Shown here: piece by piece, positions 43,188-49,328 of the stretch
Position numbering within the stretch: position 1 is the stretch's first letter
How the letters are laid out: each line of letters opens with the position of its first letter
Assembly: GCF_023337795.1 (NCBI RefSeq)
Contig: NZ_JALIRS010000020.1
Span: 1 to 49,328 of the forward strand
Direction of reading: 5' to 3'
DNA length: 49,328 bases
Source of the DNA: Lysinibacillus sp. BPa_S21
GTDB lineage: Bacteria; Bacillota; Bacilli; Bacillales_A; Planococcaceae
Notes under the pieces: model-generated
Database searches by the model: none
What the model was told of the DNA's origin: nothing
What the model saw: the letters and a program-made list of their open reading frames with translations, nothing else
Made by a program: the position numbers and the translations under genes

Positions 43188-44285
43188 TTATAACGAAAAA
43201 AAAGAAATCAATAGCAATATAAATAACGGCAAGCCAATTACGATATAGCCTCGTGGATTTGCAAAATTCATCGTCCAACCGACCCCAAAGCGTTTCTCTA
43301 CAAAAACGGAAGGATCTTGACGATTTATATAAATTAATCCGCCCTTCCAATAGCGGTCCTCATCAACATCCATTACTTCTGAAACCACATTGTCTCCATA
43401 GTTCACCCTCAGCTTACGTTTTTTCCATGCGTAAATAAGGACTGATCCAATAACAAGCAATAAGAACAAAATAAATACCGGTAATAGTCTTTTTCCTGTA
43501 GTCATTGAAGGATAGATATTGCTTAGCTGTAATACTGTAAATAATATAGTAAAAGCATAGCTTAATAACATAATGCTCCAGCTCATATACTTTCGACTTT
43601 TTAGCTGATCTTCCAATGATTCTTCCTTACGATTAACAGCCAACTTGATTGCTGAACGCTTTATAGAATCTACACTTCCCCACATCATACATTGCATCAT
43701 CAGCATAACAAGCGGCAGTGAAACCGCAGTAAAATATGTTTTGCTTCTCCAAGAATCCGCTTCACCGTTAGGTCCCCAGTGCACAGCAATATGATCCGGT
43801 ATTTGGTCATAATGGAGGAAAGTAAAGATAATTAAAAACACCGTAACGCCAAAAGGGATTACATAGAACGGCCACGGAAGCATTTCATCACGACTACGCG
43901 CCGTTAAGTCAACTGCACGCACTTGTTTGATAGTCAAACCCCATTGCTCTTCCTTTTTGAGTTTGGAAACCTTTTGGTGGTTTATCCAATATAAGGTCAT
44001 GCTGATTGCAAGCATTGCAAATAAGCAGCTAAGTAGTAAAATACTTTGCGCGAACTCAGATAGTGCAAAGTATTCATAGCTAACGATCATTACCATGAAT
44101 AACACAATACCAGAAATTCCAACGATTTGAGCATAATGCTTTTTCATCCTACGTAATGCCAGATGTTTTACATTTTGTTCAGGTATAGTAACGCCAAAAA
44201 TGATTGTCTCGCGTACTATATACGGAACAAATACTTGTAGAGCTAAAGTTATGATGTAGACAGTTGAAAAAACGAAAAGTAGCAT
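43188..44285 (-). CDS. DUF1648/DUF5808 multi-helix membrane protein
   Basis: A 365-aa protein with about eight membrane helices. DUF1648 is visible at HYDQIPDHIAVHWGPNGEADSW, and the C-terminal part (RYWKGGLIYINRQDPSVFVEKRFGVGWTMNFANP) is DUF5808-like. The DUF1648 family includes SdpI, the immunity protein against a B. subtilis toxin. The gene follows the GntR regulator gene with 3 bp between them and should be controlled by it. Confidence 0.83.
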   Translation of the reverse strand: MLLFVFSTVYIITLALQVFVPYIVRETIIFGVTIPEQNVKHLALRRMKKHYAQIVGISGIVLFMVMIVSYEYFALSEFAQSILLLSCLFAMLAISMTLYWINHQKVSKLKKEEQWGLTIKQVRAVDLTARSRDEMLPWPFYVIPFGVTVFLIIFTFLHYDQIPDHIAVHWGPNGEADSWRSKTYFTAVSLPLVMLMMQCMMWGSVDSIKRSAIKLAVNRKEESLEDQLKSRKYMSWSIMLLSYAFTILFTVLQLSNIYPSMTTGKRLLPVFILFLLLVIGSVLIYAWKKRKLRVNYGDNVVSEVMDVDEDRYWKGGLIYINRQDPSVFVEKRFGVGWTMNFANPRGYIVIGLPLFILLLISFFSL

Positions 44286-44288
44286 GTG

Positions 44289-44684
44289 CTACACCCCTTC
44301 TACAGGTATTTGTAAATCGGAAAAAACCTTTTTCATCATGTGCTCGATTTGCTCAACTGTTGCGCCGAGCACCATTCCTTCTACCACAACAGGCTTTAAG
44401 TTTTTTTCAATTTGTTGTAATTGTTCAGGAGTTAACGATCGCTCCTCTGTTGAACGAATAATAGCACCTGATTTGGCTCTAATTGTGATGATTCCTTTTT
44501 CCTCTAACTCATGATAGCTTTTATTAACCGTGTGCATATTTACACCCAGATCAGCAGCTAAATTACGTACAGATGGTAGAGTATCTCCAGGTTTCATTTC
44601 ACCTCTTGCAATTCCCTCCATAATTTGTCGTGTTACCTGTTCATAAATTGGTACATCAGATTGTGGCTCTATTTGTATAAACAT
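44289..44684 (-). CDS. GntR-family regulator, YtrA/YhcF subfamily
   Basis: A 131-aa short GntR repressor: winged helix-turn-helix (PIYEQVTRQIMEGIARGEMKPGDTLPSVRNLAADLGVNMHTVNKSYHELE) and a short helical dimerisation tail, without a ligand domain, as in YtrA. Members usually repress ABC transporter genes and themselves. An operator of perfect symmetry (44702-44724) lies just upstream, and the same operator occurs twice before yxlEFG. Confidence 0.9.
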   Translation of the reverse strand: MFIQIEPQSDVPIYEQVTRQIMEGIARGEMKPGDTLPSVRNLAADLGVNMHTVNKSYHELEEKGIITIRAKSGAIIRSTEERSLTPEQLQQIEKNLKPVVVEGMVLGATVEQIEHMMKKVFSDLQIPVEGV

Positions 44685-44701
44685 TCATATCATCTCCGTG
44701 A

Positions 44702-44724
44702 TTGTTATATAAACAATATAACAA
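44702..44724. promoter_or_regulatory. GntR-type operator, autoregulatory copy
   Basis: TTGTTATA (44702-44709), 7-bp spacer, TATAACAA (44717-44724), 18 bp before the regulator's ATG. It matches the two sites at 19693-19740 in half-sites and spacing. Confidence 0.75.
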
Positions 44725-44774
44725 ATAATCATTCTTTGTGCATAAAGAAAGAGATTGAATGTATGAACAATAGA

Positions 44775-44815
44775 AAAAGGAAATGTCTCAAGTTTAAATC
44801 GAGACATCCCCTTTT
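44775..44815. terminator. Hairpin, probable second terminator
   Basis: AAAAGG and ATGTCTC (44775-44789) pair with GAGACAT and CCTTTT (44801-44815) with a small internal mismatch. T-rich on the minus strand. It backs up the terminator at 44851-44886. Confidence 0.5.
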
Positions 44816-44850
44816 AACTGTAGTTATTTCTGAACTAATAATAAGATAAA

Positions 44851-44886
44851 AAAACACCTTACAAGCTCCCCATCTAAGCTCGTAAG
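44851..44886 (-). terminator. Terminator of the aceA-aceB operon
   Basis: CCTTAC-x-AGCT pairs with AGCT-x-GTAAGG (44858-44886), followed by seven T on the minus strand. It lies about 220 bp after the aceB stop. Confidence 0.65.
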
Positions 44887-44959
44887 GCATCTTTCACCCC
44901 ATATAAATCTCTTTACTCTTATTAATAGACCCCTTTTTGTCACCGCGCTCACTTTTCTG

Positions 44960-45031
44960 TACTCGAACGGGGGAACAGACCCCGCTCGTACTTAGGGGAA
45001 TAAGGTGGACTCCATTCGAGTTTAGTCCACA
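44960..45031. other. Two hairpins downstream of aceB
   Basis: GTGGACT (45005-45011) pairs perfectly with AGTCCAC (45024-45030), and a GGGG/CCCC stem lies at 44969-44983. Both contain CTCGAACGG or ATTCGAGT phrases that look like a small repeat. No T-run, so the role is unclear. No gene is seen in 44685-45103. Confidence 0.45.
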
Positions 45032-45103
45032 GCACTTTAGGAAAGTTTAGATATGTTCAATTAGTAGATTCGTATCTTAAACTAATTATGCCTCAGCAGC
45101 AAG

Positions 45104-46702
45104 TTAAGCTAATTTTTCGTAACCTGGAAGTGTCAAGAATTCCACAAATTCGTCTTGTTCAATTAAAGATTTAAACAGCTCAGCAGCTTCTTCATAGCGA
45201 CCACTGTTATAGGCTTGTTCCCCAACAGCCTCTTTAATTTTCATAAGCTCTTCCTCCAGGATGTCTAGTACAAAGGACAATGTAATACCACGACCATCAT
45301 CCAAGATACCTTTAGGGTGTCGAATCCATTGCCACACTTGCGTACGAGAGATTTCGGCCGTTGCAGCATCCTCCATTAAGTTGTTAATCGGTGCTGCTCC
45401 GTTGCCTCGTAGCCAAGAAGCAATGTACTGAACCCCTACACTACAGTTAATACGAAGACCTTCAAGCGTAATTGTCCCTTCTGGAACAGCTACTAAATCT
45501 TCCGCTATAACATTTACATCTTCACGCTTTTTATGGATTTGGTTTGGTGTCGTCATAATCGCATCAAACTGCTCCATTGCAGTTGCAACCATACCCGGGT
45601 GTGCTACCCAAGTACCATCATGGCCATCTGTTGCCTCGCGACGTTTATCTTCTGCAACCTTTGCAAACGCTACTGCATTTGCATCATCATCCCCTTTAAC
45701 AGGGATTTGCGCTGCCATACCGCCCATCGCAGGAGCATTTCGTTTATGACATGTTTGAATACATAAAGACGTATATGCCTTCATGAATGGTACAGTCATT
45801 GTTACTTGCCCACGGTCTGGTAAAATTACATCCGGTTGATTGCGGAGACGTTTGATATAGCTGAAAATGTAATCCCAACGTCCACAATTTAGACCTGCTG
45901 AATGTTCACGCAGTTCATATAAAATTTCATCCATTTCAAATGCTGCTAAAATTGTTTCGATTAATACAGTAGCCTTAATTGTCCCTTGTGGAATCCCAAT
46001 ATAATCTTGTGCAAACACAAAGACATCATTCCATAAGCGTGCCTCCAAATGGCTTTCAAGCTTCGGTAGATAGAAATAAGGCCCCGTACCTTGTGCCAAT
46101 GCATTTTTAGCATTGTGGAATAAATACAGACCGAAATCAAAGAAACTACCAGAGATCGGTTCGCCATCCACTAGTACATGCTTTTCAAGTAAATGAAGAC
46201 CACGTGGACGAACTAATAACACAGCTGTGTTGTCGTTTAATTTATACGTTTTACCATTTGATGCTTGTGTAAATTCAATTGTCTTATTAATAGCATCACG
46301 CATATTAATTTGACCGCCAATCATGTTTTCCCATGTCGGAGCAGATGCATCCTCAAAGCATGCCATAAACATTCTTGCGCCAGAGTTTAATGCATTAATA
46401 ACCATTTTACGGTCCACAGGTCCTGTAATTTCTACACGGCGGTCTTGCAAATCTTCTGGAAGTGGTGCAATTGTCCAATCTCCCTCACGGATATGCTTTG
46501 TTTCTGGTAAGAAGTCGAGTTTCTCACCTGCATCAAGTTGCTTTTGGCGTTCTTGACGAGTCTCTAACAGCTCTTTTCGACGAGCATCGAATTTTTCATG
46601 CAGGGCAAGAACAAACTCAAGGGCTTCTGGTGTTAAAATTTCTTTTGTTTGCTCGTTTTGTTCCCCAACAATTTTAAGCTTACCTGTTGTTGCTTGTTCC
46701 AT
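45104..46702 (-). CDS. aceB: Malate synthase A
   Basis: A 532-aa enzyme joining glyoxylate and acetyl-CoA to malate, the second step of the glyoxylate shunt. The family signature [36 protein letters not shown] and the [12 protein letters not shown] block are intact, and length fits the A isoform. It lies 111 bp downstream of aceA on the same strand. Confidence 0.97.
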   Translation of the reverse strand: MEQATTGKLKIVGEQNEQTKEILTPEALEFVLALHEKFDARRKELLETRQERQKQLDAGEKLDFLPETKHIREGDWTIAPLPEDLQDRRVEITGPVDRKMVINALNSGARMFMACFEDASAPTWENMIGGQINMRDAINKTIEFTQASNGKTYKLNDNTAVLLVRPRGLHLLEKHVLVDGEPISGSFFDFGLYLFHNAKNALAQGTGPYFYLPKLESHLEARLWNDVFVFAQDYIGIPQGTIKATVLIETILAAFEMDEILYELREHSAGLNCGRWDYIFSYIKRLRNQPDVILPDRGQVTMTVPFMKAYTSLCIQTCHKRNAPAMGGMAAQIPVKGDDDANAVAFAKVAEDKRREATDGHDGTWVAHPGMVATAMEQFDAIMTTPNQIHKKREDVNVIAEDLVAVPEGTITLEGLRINCSVGVQYIASWLRGNGAAPINNLMEDAATAEISRTQVWQWIRHPKGILDDGRGITLSFVLDILEEELMKIKEAVGEQAYNSGRYEEAAELFKSLIEQDEFVEFLTLPGYEKLA

Positions 46703-46813
46703 TAGTTGTTTCCCCCACCTTTGCGATTTTAAGTAGTCATCCCCCGCTTTAGGAGGAGCGAGGGAGACTGATCTATGATTATGAATTTAGGAATACGCGT
46801 ACTTTATGAAACT

Positions 46814-48097
46814 TTATACGAATTGCTCTGTTTCTGTAGAACCAGCCATCGCTGTTGTAGAAGAAGTACCACCAGAGATAACTTGAGATACATCATCAAA
46901 GTAACCAGTACCTACTTCACGCTGGTGACGTGTAGCTGTATAGCCTTTTGATTCTGATGCAAACTCAGCTTGTTGTAGCTTAGAATATGCAGCCATCCCA
47001 TTGTCTTTATAATCATGTGCAAGCTCAAACATTGAGTGGTTTAATGCGTGGAAACCAGCTAATGTTACGAATTGGAATTTATAACCCAATTTACCTAGCT
47101 CACGTTGATACTCTGCGATTTCTTCTTCTGATAAATTTGCTTTCCAGTTGAATGAAGGTGAGCAGTTGTATGCTAGCAATTTACCTGGGAATTTAGCATG
47201 AATAGCTGCCGCAAATTCACGAGCTTCCTCAAGAGATGGTTTAGAAGTTTCACACCAAATTAGATCCGCATATGGTGCGTATGCTAAACCACGAGCAATC
47301 GCTTGTTTGATGCCTGGTTTTGTACGGAAGAAGCCTTCTGGAGTACGTTCACCAGTAATGAACTCAGCATCACGTGGGTCGATATCAGATGTTACCATAT
47401 CAGCAGCATCAGCATCTGTACGAGCGATTAAAATTGTCTCAACACCCATTACGTCTGTTGCAAGACGGGCAGCAATTAAGTTACGAACAGCATTTTGTGT
47501 TGGAAGTAAAACTTTACCGCCTAAGTGACCACACTTCTTCTCAGAAGCTAATTGGTCCTCTAAGTGAACACCAGCAGCTCCAGCTTCAATCATACCTTTT
47601 ACAAGCTCAAATACATTTAGAGGACCACCGAAGCCAGCCTCAGCATCTGCAACGATTGGAGCAAACCAATCAAACTGATCAACACGTCCCTCTGCATGAT
47701 CAATTTGATCTGCACGTTGTAAAGCTTGATTAATACGCTTAACTACTGCTGGTACAGAGTTTGCTGGATATAAGGATTGGTCAGGGTACATTTGACCAGA
47801 AAGGTTAGCATCAGCAGCTACTTGCCAGCCTGATAAGTAAATTGCTTTTAGTCCTGCTTTTACCTGCTGTACCGCTTGATTACCAGTTAATGCACCTAAT
47901 GCATTAATGAACGGTTCTTCGTGTAAAGAGTTCCAAAGTCGAGCCGCACCTTTAGTTGCTAAAGTTTGTTCAAGTACAACAGATCCCTGTAGCTTAACAA
48001 CCTCTTCAGCTGAATATGCGCGTTCAATACCAGCCCAGCGAGGGTTCTCTGCCCATTGTTTTTCTAATGCTTGGATTTTTTCTTGACGTGTTGACAT
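46814..48097 (-). CDS. aceA: Isocitrate lyase
   Basis: A 427-aa enzyme that splits isocitrate to succinate and glyoxylate, allowing growth on acetate or fatty acids. The catalytic motif KKCGHLGGK and the metal site in [10 protein letters not shown] are present. GGAAGGTGG precedes the ATG. A LytTR regulator is transcribed divergently from the 214-bp gap and is the obvious candidate to control this operon. Confidence 0.97.
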   Translation of the reverse strand: MSTRQEKIQALEKQWAENPRWAGIERAYSAEEVVKLQGSVVLEQTLATKGAARLWNSLHEEPFINALGALTGNQAVQQVKAGLKAIYLSGWQVAADANLSGQMYPDQSLYPANSVPAVVKRINQALQRADQIDHAEGRVDQFDWFAPIVADAEAGFGGPLNVFELVKGMIEAGAAGVHLEDQLASEKKCGHLGGKVLLPTQNAVRNLIAARLATDVMGVETILIARTDADAADMVTSDIDPRDAEFITGERTPEGFFRTKPGIKQAIARGLAYAPYADLIWCETSKPSLEEAREFAAAIHAKFPGKLLAYNCSPSFNWKANLSEEEIAEYQRELGKLGYKFQFVTLAGFHALNHSMFELAHDYKDNGMAAYSKLQQAEFASESKGYTATRHQREVGTGYFDDVSQVISGGTSSTTAMAGSTETEQFV

Positions 48098-48176
48098 ATT
48101 GAAATTCCACCTTCCCCTTTGTATACAATATACTCTGTTAAAAAACTTTTAATCTACTGTTCCATAACAGGTTTAT

Positions 48177-48200
48177 TTGTTATAAATTAATATATAACAG
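48177..48200. promoter_or_regulatory. Inverted repeat in the aceA upstream region
   Basis: TTGTTATA, 8-bp spacer, TATAACAG. The half-sites resemble the GntR operator elsewhere in the window, but the spacer is one base longer and one base differs. CTGTT/AACAG at 48157-48169 adds more symmetry. It may be a site for the LytTR protein or chance in AT-rich sequence. Confidence 0.35.
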
Positions 48201-48278
48201 TACATCTGAATTTTCATTATTTTTAGATAAAATACCAAATTTTAATGATGAAACCGCTTTTTTTAGCGACGAAATTTG

Positions 48279-48291
48279 GTAAACTGTTTAC
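48279..48291. promoter_or_regulatory. Palindrome just upstream of the LytTR gene
   Basis: GTAAAC-T-GTTTAC, perfect over 13 bp, ends 20 bp before the ATG, in the place expected for the +1 or -10 region. A likely operator for repression of the regulator gene; it does not fit the CcpA cre consensus well. Confidence 0.45.
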
Positions 48292-48311
48292 AAACAAGGG
48301 GGATATTCACA

Positions 48312-48983
48312 ATGAACAATGAGTTTAATTCTTTGCCAAAAGATATTTCACAACAGTTTATTTCAATGTTAAAAGACTGGGTTCCAGCCAATTCATCCAT
48401 TGCAATTGCTGCTGAAAACTCCTATATCTATTTTCATTCTGGACATCAAAACATTAACTTGGAAATTGGCCAACAAGTACAATCGGGAAGCATTGCGGAG
48501 CAAGTACTGCGTACGAGGAAACGAACAGACGCCGTTTTAGATAATTCATTATTTGAAACACCGTATTATGGGATAGGTTACCCTATAAATATTATCGATG
48601 TGCCTGCAGCACTCGTTGTAGTCTTACCTTCAACTTTTACCGAAAAGAAACTAGAGCCTTTTCAATTTTTAACTGGAAAGAAAGAAGAAGAATGGAATCC
48701 TGTTGCAATTGAAAAAATTTCTCATATTGAAAGCCTGCAGAAAAAAACGTGGTTTTATGTGGAGGGAGAACAATTTAAAACAAGTATTACACTGAAAGAA
48801 CTTCAAATGCGTCTACCGTCATCATTTATTCGCATTCATAGATCTTATATTGTTAATATTCATTTCATAAAAAAAATGGCTCGTGATCTTACTTCAAATT
48901 TTATTGTCACTCTAAAGGATGGCAGTGAGCTACCCGTTAGCCAATCTTATTTGAATAATCTTCGAAACGCTCTTGAATTCTAG
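48312..48983 (+). CDS. LytTR-family DNA-binding regulator
   Basis: A 223-aa protein. The first ~140 residues are a possible GAF/PAS-like sensor domain without a phospho-acceptor receiver signature. The C-terminal ~90 residues are a LytTR domain (FYVEGEQFKTSITLKELQMRL, FIRIHRSYIVNIHFIKKM, ELPVSQSYLNNL). ATG 48312 is chosen because AAGGGGGA lies upstream; the frame opens at 48276. Its position next to aceA-aceB suggests it senses a metabolite and controls the glyoxylate shunt (inferred). Confidence 0.85.
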   Translation: MNNEFNSLPKDISQQFISMLKDWVPANSSIAIAAENSYIYFHSGHQNINLEIGQQVQSGSIAEQVLRTRKRTDAVLDNSLFETPYYGIGYPINIIDVPAALVVVLPSTFTEKKLEPFQFLTGKKEEEWNPVAIEKISHIESLQKKTWFYVEGEQFKTSITLKELQMRLPSSFIRIHRSYIVNIHFIKKMARDLTSNFIVTLKDGSELPVSQSYLNNLRNALEF

Positions 48984-49036
48984 ATTTTCACCTTGGCGAA
49001 TTGTTGTTGCTGTAACACACTGCGAACTGACAGAAA

Positions 49037-49071
49037 AGGCTGTCCTATACATTTGTTGTATAAGACAGCCT
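49037..49071 (-). terminator. Second rRNA operon terminator
   Basis: AGGCTGTC (49037-49044) and GACAGCCT (49064-49071) with an inner ATAC/GTAT stem, four T following on the minus strand. Confidence 0.7.
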
Positions 49072-49077
49072 AAAAAA

Positions 49078-49109
49078 ATAAAAAAGCCTGAGGAAAATAC
49101 TCAGACTTT
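49078..49109 (-). terminator. First rRNA operon terminator
   Basis: AAGCCTGAG pairs with CTCAGACTT (one mismatch), followed by seven T on the minus strand, 6 bp after the 5S 3' end. Confidence 0.75.
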
Positions 49110-49114
49110 AGATT

Positions 49115-49231
49115 GCCTAGCGACGTCCTACTCTCACAGGGGGAAGCCCCCAACTACCATCGGCGCTAAAGAGCTTAACTTCCGTGTTCGGTATGGGAAC
49201 GGGTGTGACCTCTTTGCCATCATCACTAGAC
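49115..49231 (-). rRNA. rrf: 5S ribosomal RNA
   Basis: About 117 nt on the minus strand with the conserved Bacillus 5S core (GAGGTCACACCCGTTCCCAT, CCGAACACGGAAGTTAAGC, GAGAGTAGGACG) and closing ends GTCTAGTGA and TCGCTAGGC that pair. It is the last gene of an rRNA operon transcribed leftwards, followed by two terminators. No tRNA gene lies between it and the 23S end. Confidence 0.96.
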
Positions 49232-49296
49232 ATATTTAATTGAAAGAATTATTCTTTCAAAACTGGATAAACGGTGCATTGAATGTTTCAAACGTT

Positions 49297-49328
49297 TTGG
49301 TTAAGTCCTCGATCGATTAGTATTCGTC
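49297..49328 (-). rRNA. rrl: 23S ribosomal RNA, 3' end only
   Basis: The last 32 bases, on the minus strand, read GAATACTAATCGATCGAGGA then CTTAACCA, the universal 3' end of Bacillus 23S rRNA. The gene continues beyond the window. Confidence 0.92.

Noticed and set aside
48279..48291. CcpA cre site
   Set aside because: The centre is C-T-G with an odd-length palindrome and does not fit the cre consensus.
48984..49114. tRNA genes between the LytTR gene and the 5S gene
   Set aside because: The hairpins are terminators; no cloverleaf or T-loop sequence is present.

Overview
The window looks like chromosome from a low-GC, spore-former-type Firmicute close to Lysinibacillus. This is an inference from the AT-rich sequence, strong AGGAGG ribosome binding sites with many TTG/GTG starts, a Bacillus-type 5S rRNA, a seven-gene Mrp antiporter, a YxlEFG-type ABC system, a remnant of an S-layer-homology domain and families of GC-richer dispersed intergenic repeats. 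No phage, plasmid, CRISPR array or insertion sequence is visible.

Layout. 1-335: four copies of a 73-bp tandem repeat running into part of a dispersed element. 484-4054: operon for a Tat-exported gluconate-dehydrogenase-like enzyme (small Tat-signal subunit, GMC flavoprotein with a four-cysteine motif) together with its own TatA and TatC. 4069-7400 (minus): a metallophosphoesterase and a polar amino acid ABC importer. 7934-13699 (minus): mrpABCDEFG Na+/H+ antiporter, separated by about 830 bp from a divergent KdpD-like universal stress protein. 15370-17420: Fsr-type MFS exporter and a DUF421 membrane protein. 17803-19675 (minus): yxlEFG-like ABC system behind two tandem operators. 20001-24625 (minus): acyltransferase-3, an unrecognised 563-aa protein, and a PfkB kinase/phosphatase pair. 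24921-26420: GNAT acetyltransferase and DMT transporter.

27042-33559 is a five-gene operon: iron/thiamine-type binding protein, ATPase, fused permease, an argininosuccinate-lyase relative whose arginine-side binding loop does not match ArgH, and a BadF/GlcNAc-kinase-type ATPase. It reads as an import-and-cleave pathway for an unknown N-substituted aspartate or amino-sugar compound and is the best candidate for an undescribed system here. 33600-34400 is packed with dispersed and 21-bp tandem repeats. 34404-40429 holds two transglutaminase-like paralogues, a CstR-like repressor without neighbours to regulate, a glycosyltransferase with a destroyed DXD motif, and a 13-repeat Sel1 protein. 40771-44684 (minus) holds two very small ORFs, a two-component system, and a GntR/DUF1648 pair. 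45104-48097 (minus) is the glyoxylate shunt (aceA, aceB) with a divergent LytTR regulator. The window ends in a 5S gene and the 3' tip of a 23S gene (minus).

Two cross-window signals stand out. First, an operator of form TTGTTATA-N7-TATAACAA sits in front of the GntR gene and, as two tandem copies, in front of yxlEFG 25 kb away, so one regulator probably controls both. Second, three copies of the dispersed repeat carry the same 39-nt stem-loop, with a compensatory base-pair change, so the repeat is probably structured in RNA or single-stranded DNA.
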